A stretch of 64,000 nucleotides of DNA, taken from positions 1-64,000 of the forward strand of contig QWOQ01000003.1 of assembly GCA_003669585.1 (NCBI GenBank), in the 5' to 3' direction. This DNA comes from Planctomycetota bacterium (GTDB lineage: Bacteria; Planctomycetota; Planctomycetia; Pirellulales; UBA1268). Shown one piece after another: positions 28,601-38,500 of the stretch. A model generated the notes under the pieces. That model was given only the letters and a program-made list of their open reading frames with translations. It was not told where the DNA came from and ran no database searches. The first letter of the stretch is position 1. Every line of letters begins with the position of its first letter. A program made the position numbers and the translations under genes.

Positions 28601-30708
28601 TTGACTCGCTCGACGAGCCGAACATCGAGATCTCGCACGAATCGATTGATGGTAATCCAGAAATCATCTCGCACCATCACAAAGCACTGCAGGTGCGTGC
28701 CGTCGCATTGCCGCAGGGCATTTGCCAAATCGCTTTCTATGGTGTTCGACGTAGTTTGTAACCACTGTTCAAACTGATCGATGATGATCAACACCTTGTG
28801 CCCGGCAGGAATCGCGGTGCCTCGACGCAAGGTTGTGAGTGCCTGTGTCAGCGAGCAGTTTTCGGCCAACTGGGGAAAAGCGATCCTCAGCCGGTTCATC
28901 AACGTCGATTCGGTGTCTTTCGCAGAGGCTTCGATGAAAATGGGGATGATCGCAGACGACAGTCTCGGCAAGACTCCTGCCTTCACCAGCGACGATTTGC
29001 CAGAACCGCTCGGCCCATACACGCATCCCAGTGCAAATGTGTCGGCCGCGTGGCGGGCTTCGATCCGGGCCTTCATCAATCGGATCATATCCGGAATGCC
29101 CTCATGGTTTCGAGGGCCGGGCACGAGCTCGAGAAAGAAGCCGCTATCCCTTGAGTCATACGACCGCAGACCTTTAGGCACAATTGCCGTAGGCCCGTCG
29201 ACAACCTTTTTGAGTTGTGGCTGTGCGGCATCGCTCGGCTTGCACGCATCGAGCGGCTCAAGCGGCCGCCCAAACGCCGTGCGGCGAACGAGGTAGCCGC
29301 TGCCATGCTTGTCGCGAATGGTCTCCGGCAGGCCAAACTGCTGCCGGAGTTCTTCGGGCAGATCTTGAAACGTCGACTCGTCGATGAGAAAATCACCCCC
29401 CGCGCAGGCCGCCTGATGGCGGGAGCAGATATTGACCACGTTGCCGACTGGCTTGTCTTCGTCCCACGCCACGTCTCCGGTGGCAGCACCGGTGCGAAAC
29501 CAGTGTTCGGCGACGGCTTCTGTGACGTCGCGGTTGTGTGCAGCAGTCTTGGCTTGCAGGGCTGCGGTGAATCGATACGCCCCTTCGGCAGAATGAAAGT
29601 GAAAGAAAAATCCATCGCCTGCGGTGTCAATCAATCGATACTCTGTGGGCGGTACAATGTTATTGATCTGCCGCAGTGCCTCTTCCACGTAGACCGCCAC
29701 GGTGCGTTTCATCTCGGCCGCAGCCCGCGGACCGGCTGTCTGCTCCAGAAGCCGCACACGATCGGTGAATCCTTTAAAGTCGGTAAACACAAATGTGCTC
29801 CGCACAACATGCGTGCCATTCTGGCTGTGGAGGGCACTGTCGCGACTGTCAGGCAAAGCCGTCTTGCTTAGATGCACGGCGGATGCTTTGAGCTCGTCCG
29901 CCAACTCTTGCGCCGAGCCATAACGTTCTTCGACGCGACGGCGGAGCATTTTGAGACAGACCCGCTCGAGTTCTAAGGGAATCGACGGGTCAATCTGCCT
30001 GGGCGGCGTGGGATTGGCGGCGCTGATCGCTTCGGTCAAGTGCGCCAAGGAATCGGCCTCGAAGGGGCGTTTCCCTGAAAGCATTTCGTAAAACACAATT
30101 CCCAGACTAAAGAGATCGCAGTGCGCATCGATGCGGTGGTCTTCGCCTCGAATTTGTTCCGGCGACATGTATGCGGGCGTGCCGACCATTCGCTGACCAC
30201 TCACCAGCGACGGTGCAAAATCGGACACAAAAAGAGTGCCTGTCCAATCGAGAAGAAGATTGCTGGGCTGAATATCGCCATGCACAACATGCTGGCGATG
30301 AGCTGCTTCGAGGGCTTGGGCAACCGTGACGATCATCGTTGCGCTGTCGGCGTGTAATGGCCGAGAGTGCGCAAGCCTCGTTGCAAGCGTACTGCCATCG
30401 ATAAAACGGCGCGCGACAAAGCAGGGAAACGCCTCCGTCGAACCAACTTCAATCACAGGCACAATATTGGGGTGCTCGACGGCCGCGGAACGCCTGGCTT
30501 CCGACAAATAGGCTGCCAAGTTTTTGGGATCAACGATTAGGTCCGGATGGGGCACCTTGATCGCCACGAGTCGCTGCAAGTCGTCGTCGTGGCCCAGATA
30601 GGTTGTTCCAAAGCTGTCATTCGAAAGCACTTTTTCAATTCGATAGCGACCAATCTGCTGCGGCAATTCGCTGGCAGGCGGTGCGACTGGATTGCTTGGA
30701 AAGTTCAT
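25669..30708 (-). CDS. Ser/Thr kinase - class III cyclase - STAND ATPase - FGE-like fusion protein
   Basis: This 1679-residue protein has these parts in order. Kinase fold, residues 20-275: VAIK lysine K51, alphaC E70, HGD (D145) and DFA (D163). Class III nucleotide cyclase fold, 303-475: metal-type aspartates D310 in FTDFKGFT and D365 in DTAGDGF. P-loop STAND-type ATPase, about 515-880: Walker A GPSGSGKSS with K571, Walker B LIIIDQFEQW with D644. One membrane helix near 960-985. An alpha-helical, HEAT-like stretch to about 1390. An FGE-sulfatase/SUMF1-like lectin-type domain to the end, with GYRLPTEAEFEYA, GNVLEWSQN, GGSFMHSW and GFRVART. The kinase glycine loop is weak and the catalytic-loop Lys is Gln (Q147). 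It lies 57 bp downstream of a putative outer-membrane protein gene on the same strand. The role is inferred as multi-input signalling or a conflict response. Confidence 0.88.
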   Translation of the reverse strand: MNFPSNPVAPPASELPQQIGRYRIEKVLSNDSFGTTYLGHDDDLQRLVAIKVPHPDLIVDPKNLAAYLSEARRSAAVEHPNIVPVIEVGSTEAFPCFVARRFIDGSTLATRLAHSRPLHADSATMIVTVAQALEAAHRQHVVHGDIQPSNLLLDWTGTLFVSDFAPSLVSGQRMVGTPAYMSPEQIRGEDHRIDAHCDLFSLGIVFYEMLSGKRPFEADSLAHLTEAISAANPTPPRQIDPSIPLELERVCLKMLRRRVEERYGSAQELADELKASAVHLSKTALPDSRDSALHSQNGTHVVRSTFVFTDFKGFTDRVRLLEQTAGPRAAAEMKRTVAVYVEEALRQINNIVPPTEYRLIDTAGDGFFFHFHSAEGAYRFTAALQAKTAAHNRDVTEAVAEHWFRTGAATGDVAWDEDKPVGNVVNICSRHQAACAGGDFLIDESTFQDLPEELRQQFGLPETIRDKHGSGYLVRRTAFGRPLEPLDACKPSDAAQPQLKKVVDGPTAIVPKGLRSYDSRDSGFFLELVPGPRNHEGIPDMIRLMKARIEARHAADTFALGCVYGPSGSGKSSLVKAGVLPRLSSAIIPIFIEASAKDTESTLMNRLRIAFPQLAENCSLTQALTTLRRGTAIPAGHKVLIIIDQFEQWLQTTSNTIESDLANALRQCDGTHLQCFVMVRDDFWITINRFVRDLDVRLVERVNSLMIDLFDRDHAARVLGLFGRAYGRLPDNPAAVSRDQKQFLKDAIESLAVNNKIVPVRLALFAQLIKNKPWTPGMLKEIGGAEGVGVAFLEETFSATNTSARFRHHQQAARNVLKSLLPEGNTTIRLRRTSQELLAASGYEKHPEDFTDLREILDGELRLITAIFLENDENTVTKDSEDTFKATSYQLAHDFLVPSLRAWLTRGQKETYRGRAELLLADRATVWNARRENRQLPSIVQSLQIRWWTKRRDWTKPQRLMMRTAAFHRAWLLSILLILIALAGWAAREEYGRIEAIGFRDRLLVAKIYEVPTIVLALEPFRRWINPLLKAAQVDTKTLADPQKQLAVCLAMLPVDASQAESLLEHLLVAKPEAVGVIVAALEPQKQAFVERLWSHVDSNSSNSQNDSRSLRAAAALATYDSENTKWDQAVQPIADLLALEEPLDILEWNECFRPIKSKLLPPLEEIFRNKPSEVLRVHVARILATYYANAPLQIVDLLLDTLVTRYRVLFPIVAAHAEIVIPMLTAELNRVLPADAEASLYERFVKRQANAAVMLMLLHRPDKAWALLKHSPNPSVRSYIIDRISTANVNPAMIADRLDHETDLSAQRALLLSLGSYPESSVSPSVRLSLLPKVQAIYQTDPDPGLHAASEWLLRMWKEEPWLQTINQEWQKESHSLFREIAFPVATTAAPAGPQWYVTSQGQTMVILPGPVEFMMGSSRDDVLSNFSDPVHPKRIGRTYAIANKMVSIEQFQAFDPKYSVPARFSRLPDLPAIRIDWHQAAAYCNHLSEKEGIAQEQWCYEKSEHANGTTMLSKKNMLSLTGYRLPTEAEFEYATSAGAVTAHSFGESPELLDRYAWFAMNSEGVTWPVGRLKPNDLGLFDTTGNVLEWSQNIYRPDAHSRQQSSRILDDIEDQIDPKVGESSALLFRSQRGGSFMHSWFEAGSASRTNYSLLDDATDYTGFRVARTIALTPFPSER

Positions 30709-30765
30709 GGAGTGCGCGCATTGTCTAGAGGATCTTTGCTCGTTGGAAGAGCTCGACAGTCTATC

Positions 30766-32886
30766 TTAAAACGCGAGTTCGAGATCGGTAAATGCAGCGA
30801 AGAGATTCGGCACTTGACCGGTGATCGGGCCATAGAGAGCCTGAAAACCATCGCCCGGGAGCAGGCCTGAGATGCCTGCGCGAAAGATCCAGTTGTTGTT
30901 GAGCAGTGGCCGCGATTCAACGCCGAGACTCAGGTCGGTGCCAATCGAAGTGGGAATATTATCCTGGAACACAAACGACTGAAGCACGGCGGTGGTATCG
31001 AAGTAGAGAAAATTACAGTTACTGATGAGCCGGGTGCGCTGCGTGAGTTCAAAATCCATCCCTAGGTTGAAAAGCCGGATGCCTGGGTTTAGAAAATTAG
31101 CCTGCGACTGAAATTTATTGCTGGCCCGCAGATCGGGCAAGAGGCTATTAAAATTTTTGAGATTCGTGCCGAGCAGCTTGATCGACTGACGCTGCCAGAA
31201 GCTGAATTCCCCGCCGGCAAACTGTGGGTTGTCGATGATGGCATCAAAGCCCGTGGCGATGTTGTCGTTGATGTTGTTATCGCCGGAAGCGTAAAAAGCC
31301 GAAGCCCGATAACGAATCCAGTCGGGGGAGTACGACAGTTCCAAAGCGCCGCTGTAAGCGCTGATATTGACCGGCTGCAACGCCTGCGGATTGAGCGTGT
31401 CGTGGCCAGTAACATAATACATCGCGCTTGTGATGTTGAGCTCGTTGATGTGACCGTCGGTGGCAAGGCCGAAATAGGCTGCATTCACTTCATGCGGCGT
31501 GGCGAGGCCGACGGGATCGGGGCGTACGAGGTTGCCGTTTTTGTCATACTTCAGACTCGCCTGGTCGTTGTCGAAATGGAAGCTGGCCTGCACCGTATGA
31601 CCCGGCCAGATGAAATCCTGACGAAAATAGTTAGCGATGAAAATTGTCTGACCGCGGGGATCAAACGAATTCAGAAAGCTGTTGGTATCTTTTTCACGTT
31701 GATCGAAGAGGATGAGATTGAACTGGTCACGATTTGAAAGTCGTGTGCCAAAGAGCCGAACGGCACGATTCAAATCGCTAAAAATAAAACCGCGAAAATC
31801 GCTTGTAAACGGCTGTGAGCCGGCACGGACCGACATGAAATCGTAATCGGGGCTCAAGTCGGCGAGTTTCGCTTCAAGAAACCATTCTTCGAGCGTTGCA
31901 AAACCTCGCGACCGCCTTGTTCCTGCTGCAACATCGGGACTAACGACTCCGAGTTCATAAACCTCGAGGTAGTTGGTGTTGATCACCGGAGCAACTTTGA
32001 TTCGCCAATCATTGGGTTTAAATGTTTTGTCACCGTGATTGAGTTCAAAGGCCAAGGTGTAAAATTGAAGAAAGAAAAAGCCGTTTGGATTTCCGAAGAA
32101 ATCTTCTTCTCCCGGTGTCGGTGTTGATTCAAAGGGCGTCGTGGGTGTTGGCACCTGCCGAAAGTTTGCAATCGTGCGACTCGCAACGTTGAGATTAAAA
32201 AAGGAGTTTTGCCCGATGAGGGGAAAGTCTTCTTTCAACAGATTCTGTGTATAAGGATTGAAAATATTTCCCGGTGCCTGAGGGTAGTCGTCCAATCGAG
32301 GATGATCGCGTCCATAACGATCCCAAATAGGCACGCCGATTCGCCACCGATCTTCCATCGGTACAAAATGCGCGGATTCCTGCGACTCGCTCGGCACGAC
32401 GCTCGAGCTTCCGGTGAACCCAGCTGGTGGATACGCAAAATAGCGAAATAAGGGCTCGGCGATGGGCCGTTCCCCTGAGAGGTCGTAGATATTTTCGAAC
32501 GAATCTTTGAGGATCGGCGGCCCACGACCGGGGTGCGATTGATTCTCCACTGGCTCAAACGGAGCAGGAAGTTCTTCGAGAAAGTCAAACTCACAAAGCC
32601 TGATGTCGTTAAGCGATTCGAGTCTCGTTGGATCGTTATCAACCGGCGGCAGTGGAACTGTCCAAGACTCGATTTGAAACGGGAGCACAGCAGAAGGCGA
32701 TACAGCCTTCGAGGCAACAGAAAAAAGAGAGTTACCCGGATCAAAATCTCTTTGTGGGAGATCTTCAGCGGCTCGAACATTGACTGTTTGACAGAGCCAA
32801 AAAATCAAAAACAGAGTGACGCAATTGAGCCACACGCCGGACAAAATCCGGTCGCATCCGTTTCGACAAGAAACAGTTGTGGGCAT
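30766..32886 (-). CDS. Putative outer-membrane beta-barrel protein
   Basis: The protein has 706 residues with a signal peptide (VTLFLIFWLCQTVNVRAAED). The mature chain has alternating strand-like patterns, many aromatic and Asn/Asp turns (GDKTFKPNDWRIKVAPVI, TRLISNCNFLYFDTTAV), no further membrane helices, and ends in FTDLELAF. A C-terminal Phe is the usual signature of outer-membrane barrels recognised by BamA. It also resembles large planctomycete porin-like proteins of unknown function. It is just upstream of the kinase/cyclase/STAND gene on the same strand. Whether it carries a substrate or contacts cytochromes cannot be told. Confidence 0.7.
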   Translation of the reverse strand: MPTTVSCRNGCDRILSGVWLNCVTLFLIFWLCQTVNVRAAEDLPQRDFDPGNSLFSVASKAVSPSAVLPFQIESWTVPLPPVDNDPTRLESLNDIRLCEFDFLEELPAPFEPVENQSHPGRGPPILKDSFENIYDLSGERPIAEPLFRYFAYPPAGFTGSSSVVPSESQESAHFVPMEDRWRIGVPIWDRYGRDHPRLDDYPQAPGNIFNPYTQNLLKEDFPLIGQNSFFNLNVASRTIANFRQVPTPTTPFESTPTPGEEDFFGNPNGFFFLQFYTLAFELNHGDKTFKPNDWRIKVAPVINTNYLEVYELGVVSPDVAAGTRRSRGFATLEEWFLEAKLADLSPDYDFMSVRAGSQPFTSDFRGFIFSDLNRAVRLFGTRLSNRDQFNLILFDQREKDTNSFLNSFDPRGQTIFIANYFRQDFIWPGHTVQASFHFDNDQASLKYDKNGNLVRPDPVGLATPHEVNAAYFGLATDGHINELNITSAMYYVTGHDTLNPQALQPVNISAYSGALELSYSPDWIRYRASAFYASGDNNINDNIATGFDAIIDNPQFAGGEFSFWQRQSIKLLGTNLKNFNSLLPDLRASNKFQSQANFLNPGIRLFNLGMDFELTQRTRLISNCNFLYFDTTAVLQSFVFQDNIPTSIGTDLSLGVESRPLLNNNWIFRAGISGLLPGDGFQALYGPITGQVPNLFAAFTDLELAF

Positions 32887-33132
32887 ACAAATACGAAGGC
32901 GATTTTTTCTGTCGCCCGCACAGTCGATGTTCGAAAACGTGAAAACCTCGAAGAACTTCTCTGTAGGTATCGGCTGTAGGGATTGGGCAAGATTGAACTG
33001 CTATGAATAACGCAACAAAAAAAATGGAGGAGTTAGTGAAAATGGGCGATTAAAGAAAAAGAAATCGATTTTCTGCGTGACTCCGAAAGCAGAGTCTGCG
33101 CGAGATAGGAACTATTTTTACGGGCCGCAGAC

Positions 33133-33582
33133 ATGTTTCGTTGTTTTAATTCAAAAACGAGCACTCGTCGTATGTGGCGGTGGCGATCGACTGTGATCGC
33201 TTCGGCGGCGGCACTGTTTATTTTTTCTGTTGGAGCGATCACTCCGGCACATGATTTCACTCCCTACATGGGGAGGCCGAGTGCCCAGCGAAAACACTTT
33301 CAAGGAGATCTCTTGGAGCGAGCCGGCCATCCTGAACGGGTGTCACCGTTGGCCGCTCCATCGAGGTCGCCTCGTGAAGAGGGTTATTTTGTGGGAGGTG
33401 GTGCCCGCGAGAAAAGCAACGGCAGCCAAGAACGTCAGTCTGGAGAAGGAACATGGGGTACTGACTATACGGGCGTCATTCTCCCCAAGAAAACTAATCT
33501 TCGATGGTGGCATGGCCAACGATACCAAGGCGGCGTGGGTTCCTATCGAATCGATGGACCAAGAATCATTCACAAACCCTAA
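33133..33582 (+). CDS. Small exported hypothetical protein
   Basis: The protein has 149 residues. Its basic N-terminus and one hydrophobic segment (TVIASAAALFIFSVGAITPAHD) indicate export. The C-terminal part reads GTWGTDYTGV...NLRWWHGQRYQGGVGSYRIDGP, which I recognise as a pattern common in planctomycete hypothetical proteins. The middle is polar and probably disordered. No function is known to me. It stands alone, divergent from the outer-membrane protein gene. Confidence 0.6.
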   Translation: MFRCFNSKTSTRRMWRWRSTVIASAAALFIFSVGAITPAHDFTPYMGRPSAQRKHFQGDLLERAGHPERVSPLAAPSRSPREEGYFVGGGAREKSNGSQERQSGEGTWGTDYTGVILPKKTNLRWWHGQRYQGGVGSYRIDGPRIIHKP

Positions 33583-33656
33583 GAGTGCGGCTATCTCAAA
33601 AATGTGAATCGGTTGGAACAACGCTAGATTTTTAGATGAGAACTGAGCGATCTATT

Positions 33657-34412
33657 TTATTCCACGCGATCCCACTCAGGTGAAAAAGATCTGGAAAATT
33701 CCGGCTGATAAAATGGTTGACGAGAAGCCAATTGGATTCTCGCTGGCAGAAAGAAAAAACTGGTGCACGAAATCCAAGTCTGACCGGATTTCATTCCGTA
33801 AAAGGGTATCTCTCTATAGCCTGCGGTTGCCAGGAGGCGGGCACCGTTTCGATACCAGTCGCTGTTGTCCAGAATCACAACCACAGGCAAGATGTCGGTC
33901 GATTTTCCAGTGAGAAATTCGCTGATGAAGCGAGTTCGCTTTCCGGAAAAATCGACGAGTAGCCAATGTTCCGGTTCCACGGGAACGCTCTGCGGGTCGA
34001 GTGTTTCACCCGTAAATCGATGGAGCGTGACGTTGGCAGGTAAATGATGTTCCAACGTCTCTGCCCACGAGGCATTATTTTCATAAGAAATTACTTGATG
34101 AAACATCGTCGAGAAAACATGCGTTGAGTTCCCGGAACCGAGTTCAATCAAATCGATTTTGGATACGTCGATCGCAGAGAGAAAATCCAAAAATGGCCAG
34201 GTTAAAAGAGGAATCGGGTTGTGAAGTTCGGCGATCGTTGTGAGAGCGTTTGCCGCGAACATTCCGCGTGCCTGCATCACGGCGTTTGCGAATCCTAAAC
34301 GGATGCCAAAATCAGTGATTGGAATCAGGGCCGGATGACCGACCATTTGAGGATTTTTTGAAACATCGACTTTTGCAAGATACTCGATCGAATCAGGCTT
34401 TGTGAGCGGCAC
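33657..34412 (-). CDS. SAM-dependent methyltransferase-like protein
   Basis: The start is GTG at 34412, with GGAG nine bases upstream. The 251-residue protein has a class I methyltransferase glycine motif, DLIELGSGNSTHVFSTMF, followed by VISYENNASWAETL, in which the acidic residue ends strand two. Later strands read WLLVDFSGKRTRF and PVVVILDNSDW. The N-terminal 80 residues are extra to the core fold. The closest idea is a class I methyltransferase acting on a small molecule or glycan, but the substrate is unknown. It converges on the small exported gene. Confidence 0.65.
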   Translation of the reverse strand: MPLTKPDSIEYLAKVDVSKNPQMVGHPALIPITDFGIRLGFANAVMQARGMFAANALTTIAELHNPIPLLTWPFLDFLSAIDVSKIDLIELGSGNSTHVFSTMFHQVISYENNASWAETLEHHLPANVTLHRFTGETLDPQSVPVEPEHWLLVDFSGKRTRFISEFLTGKSTDILPVVVILDNSDWYRNGARLLATAGYREIPFYGMKSGQTWISCTSFFFLPARIQLASRQPFYQPEFSRSFSPEWDRVE

Positions 34413-34641
34413 AGGAAGGCTCCACTTTCAAAGGACGTGCAATCTTTGTCACACTTTTGAGAGAAGGTATTTCCTCAAGAAAATCAATCCGCACATCGCC
34501 GCCATGCCGTATCTGGAAGTATTTTTTCCACGGATGGCTTCGCACTGCTTTTTTTCGGTACAACACGAGACACGCCGCATCGCGATTTGACGTTGCTCGT
34601 TCGTCACGCGATCAATGAACTGTACATCGGAGAAAAAAGCC

Positions 34642-35304
34642 ATGCTCACGATTCCGGACCTCCTGCTGCCGAATGAAATCGTGGAAATAAATGCGATGCT
34701 GGATGTTGCTGAATACGATGACGGCCGTACAACCGCCAAGGGAATTGCAATCGATGTGAAGTCGAATAGGCAAGTATCTCGCCGCTGGACAAAGGTGGCT
34801 GCGCTCGATGCAATCCTCGAAACGGCGTTGCGTCGCAGTCGACTGTTTCGAGAAGTGCTTTCACCAAGTGCCTATTCACCGGCGATTTATTCGAAGTATC
34901 TTGCTGGTGATGGTTACGGCCCGCACGTCGATGCAGTGATGAGCGGTATGCCGCCCATGCGGCAGGACGTTTCGATGACGATCTTCCTTTCGCCAAACGA
35001 CAGTTACACGGGAGGTGAACTCTGTCTTCACCACTGCGTTTCAGGCAAACAAATCGTAAAGCTCCCGGCGGGCAGTGCATTTGCGTATCCGACGAACGTT
35101 GTCCACGAAGTGCTGCCGGTGGAATCGGGCGAGCGACGCGTGGCCGTGCTTTGGATTCAGTCGTTTTTTCGCGACTCAGATATCCGCGAAATGGTGGCCG
35201 ATTTGCGGCGATGCGTCGAAACCGCCAAGGCGATCCCGCTTGGCGACCCACTTGCAATTTCAAAAGTATTGGGAAATCTTGAAAGAAAATTCATCTCTAC
35301 ATAG
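34642..35304 (+). CDS. PKHD-type Fe(II)/2-oxoglutarate hydroxylase
   Basis: This 220-residue protein belongs to the PiuC/YbiX type of dioxygenases. The iron ligands are H and D in GPHVDAVM and H in NVVHEVLPV. The 2-oxoglutarate-binding Arg is in GERRVAVLWIQS. The family is often linked to iron uptake, but no TonB receptor is adjacent here. I chose ATG at 34642 (MLTIPDLL), which matches the usual family N-terminus; an ATG at 34615 adds nine residues. Confidence 0.9.
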   Translation: MLTIPDLLLPNEIVEINAMLDVAEYDDGRTTAKGIAIDVKSNRQVSRRWTKVAALDAILETALRRSRLFREVLSPSAYSPAIYSKYLAGDGYGPHVDAVMSGMPPMRQDVSMTIFLSPNDSYTGGELCLHHCVSGKQIVKLPAGSAFAYPTNVVHEVLPVESGERRVAVLWIQSFFRDSDIREMVADLRRCVETAKAIPLGDPLAISKVLGNLERKFIST

Positions 35305-35339
35305 GCCAAGTAGGCCAAGATAGACGCAAGTAGGCCAAG
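35302..35339. repeat. Short direct repeats TAGGCCAAG
   Basis: Three exact copies of TAGGCCAAG occur at 35302-35310, 35311-35319 and 35331-35339, with degenerate copies next to them. They lie just after the stop of the hydroxylase gene. Confidence 0.8.
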
Positions 35340-35380
35340 AAATAGCCCAAGTCGAAGCAATATCCGCGTTGGCTCGCCAT

Positions 35381-35410
35381 CAAACGAAAACAAACGAAAC
35401 CAAACGAAAA
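35381..35410. repeat. Three tandem 10-bp units CAAACGAAAM
   Basis: Units CAAACGAAAA, CAAACGAAAC and CAAACGAAAA follow each other without a gap, about 180 bp upstream of the giant LEPR gene. They may be a slippage repeat or a binding site. The remaining bases up to 35590 hold no other feature I can name. Confidence 0.8.
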
Positions 35411-35590
35411 CAGGTGGTCAAAAATCTTTGAAAACAACGTTTAAAACCGATTTTTCTGATGTTTCAAACCGATTCATTGCTTTTGAAAAAGGACATAGCT
35501 AAGGTCATAATCTTCTCCGCTGCGTTCATTCATTCCTGAATTCGACATTCATCACAGTTCATCCATCCCAGCATCCGGAACAATAATTTC

Positions 35591-38500
35591 ATGGTATTCC
35601 CAAAACGCGCTAACCAGTTCAAAAAAAACCGCCGCCGTCTGGCAGCCTCTTTCACGGCTTCGCCGTTTGAATTGCTTGAGCCGCGACACGCCCTCTCTGG
35701 CGAGACGATTTTGGCTTCATCAGTCAACCTTTCGCCGTCGTCCGGGGATGGGCAACTGACACTGAATCCCAAGGTTCAACTTTCGCACTTTGGTCAGGAT
35801 ATTGCCTTCACGGAAACGGCTGTGGGCGTCAGCTCTATCAGTTTGCCGACTACCAACTCCGGTTACCCTTCGACCTCCACAATCTTGATCCAGTCGCCGG
35901 CGACCCCCCCGACGGGCGTCGTCGGGATCGCCGCCACTGCGGTCGCCACAATCGTGAACGGAGCGATCACCGGTATCACGCTGAATACGTTGGGCAGCGG
36001 ATACTCGGATACCGTGCAGCCCGTGATCACGATCAACGACCCGGGGCCCGGAAGTGGCATACCGGGTGGTACGGGGGCGTCCATCGGCTCTCATACCGCG
36101 GGGTCTTCAATCAGTTACCTCTCGATCAACAACGGCGGCAGCGGCTACAGCAAGAATACGACGATCAAGGTCACTGGAGCCTTGGATCCGACCAAGGATG
36201 CGACAATCTCGATCAAGGCAACGGGCAACACCACCGGCACGTCCACCGGCATCTCAAACGGCGTTATCGCCAGCATTAAGATCACGACCCCAGGCGTCGG
36301 ATACGTGGCCAATGAAACACCAACAGTCAAAATTAATAATATTCTAGCACCAGGTTGCACGGCGACTGTTGGTTCCGTCACCGTGCCCAGCAGAGACAAA
36401 TTCAAGGCGTGGGCAAACGATTACATTACTTATGTCGCCAATACGGGGGTCAGCACCGCCATTATCAATATCGGCGACTGGAAGGCCGACACCAAGGGAC
36501 TCTACAACTACCTCAATCCCGCGCTCGGGGTCAATAATATCCCGTGGATTGTGACCGACTTCCTTGAACCGCTGGGAAGGCTGAAGAAACAGGATGGAAC
36601 AACTCTGGCAGACATTCAAGTAGGTGCTTGCGCCTACTTGAAAGATGCATGGCATCTCTACGAAGAGCCAGGGAACGTTAATTTTGATAGCAATCAGTAC
36701 ATTACTGACGGCAAGCCCGGCGTGACCGACCCCGTAAGTAAGGTTACCACGTACAGCCCGCCGAAAAATAATATGTATCAGACATTTGAGCTGATCAATG
36801 ACATCAATAGCAAAGCCACCACCAAATTCCTGACCTATTTTGAATTCGATGGCGAGGGGGGCAGCGCCTTTGTTAACGATACAAACTACGGATTCAACGG
36901 TAACATAGCTCCGCCCGTTGGTGCATTGGCGTATACATATACTCCTACCGCGTCTCCTACCACGCCGCCGCCACTAGCTTCTAGCCCTTGGCCAACCACC
37001 GGCACCGGCTACACCAAGTGGTTGTGGAATCATTTCATGCCGGGTGTGGCGGCACAAGATATTGGTCAGGGCGGCAACATGCCCGGCTCCGCGACCGGTT
37101 CTGTTCCCGCGCCCGGTTCCGTTCCCGATGTTGTATGGTCTGATGCCCAGGCGATGGATCCGCTCACCTGGAGCGCAAACAAATATAATAACGGCGTACC
37201 CTATCAATATGGATCAATCGTTTACCAGCAGCCCGCATGGTTTGTCAACAGTCTTGGGCCGGTTCGTGCCTATTCAGAAAATTACTGGTGGGGCGAAAAT
37301 AATTATATGCCCGGTCCAGGATCTGCCATTGCTGTTCCCAAGCCAACAAATGGGCTTATTAGTATCCCTGTCACAGATACCACGCCATACACAGGCACTC
37401 CGACGGTTACATTCAATACCCCAACAAGAACCGGACCAAACGGAACAACTATCACAGGAACTCCCGCGGCCGGCTATGCGGTGATGGGGGTCGGTGCCGT
37501 TGATGTGAACCCTGGCACCCCCACCGCCCCTGCGACAATCTTGGATCCTACTGGCTTGCTTACCACGAAGTCCGGCACGGGCTACAGCACCGGCATCTGG
37601 GTGTCGAGTTTTCCGACCGCTAGTGGTGGATATACAAACGGCGACCTCATTACATTTACTAACACTAACGGAAGACCGGCTGTTGGGAAACTTAATGTCG
37701 ACAATAAGTCTAGTCTGCTAACAGGCGTTACGCTTACAGATCCAGGTACGAATTGGGGGAATGTCGAACCAACTGTTTATACCATCACAAGTCCGGGATC
37801 GACACCTCATTCAGACTTGAACATCCCCACCAAGAAGGCAACATTTCAAGCCTTGCTGCTTGCTACCGACGGTTACCCCACGCTCACCTTTGATCCTCCT
37901 CCTGTCGGTGTTAATAATCGAATCGCGCAAGGGTACGCTCTCGTCAATGGAAACCCTCAAAGCTACAGGCCTGGAAATATTACCAGTATTGTGATTACAG
38001 ATCCTGGCCAAGGCTATGGCGGGACAAGCAACACGTCTCTCGACGGTACAACCGCGGCACAACTTGTTGCAGTTATGACGTCGGATGGAACGAAGGTTCT
38101 GTCCGTCACGGTCACGAACGGTGGATCCGGTTACACGGCAGCACCAAGCATCACGTTCCCAATCCCCAGTGGGAGTGGGATCATCTGCACGGGTACGACA
38201 ACTGGGACGGCTGTGCTTGGCACAGCAGGGACACTGCAGGCTGGTCAGGTTGTGAGCGTCAAGATCACCAACTCCGGAACATACTCAAATTCTCATCCGG
38301 GATACAATACTGCTCCTACTGTCGCGGCAACCGCCTCGAGTAGTTCACCTTCGGGTGTGAAAATGTCTATTTCGAGCACGCAGTCAAAAGTATTGAGCCA
38401 ATATCCGGCTGGATATAACACATTCACAAAGGCCGGCATCAGCCTTTCCAATAGCACAAATGGATTTTATCTGCCCGTTTCACACGGTGCCGGCACGATC

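Noticed and set aside
35302..35410. Possible CRISPR-like array
   Set aside because: The repeat units are only 9-10 bp, without spacers of regular length, and no cas genes are near.
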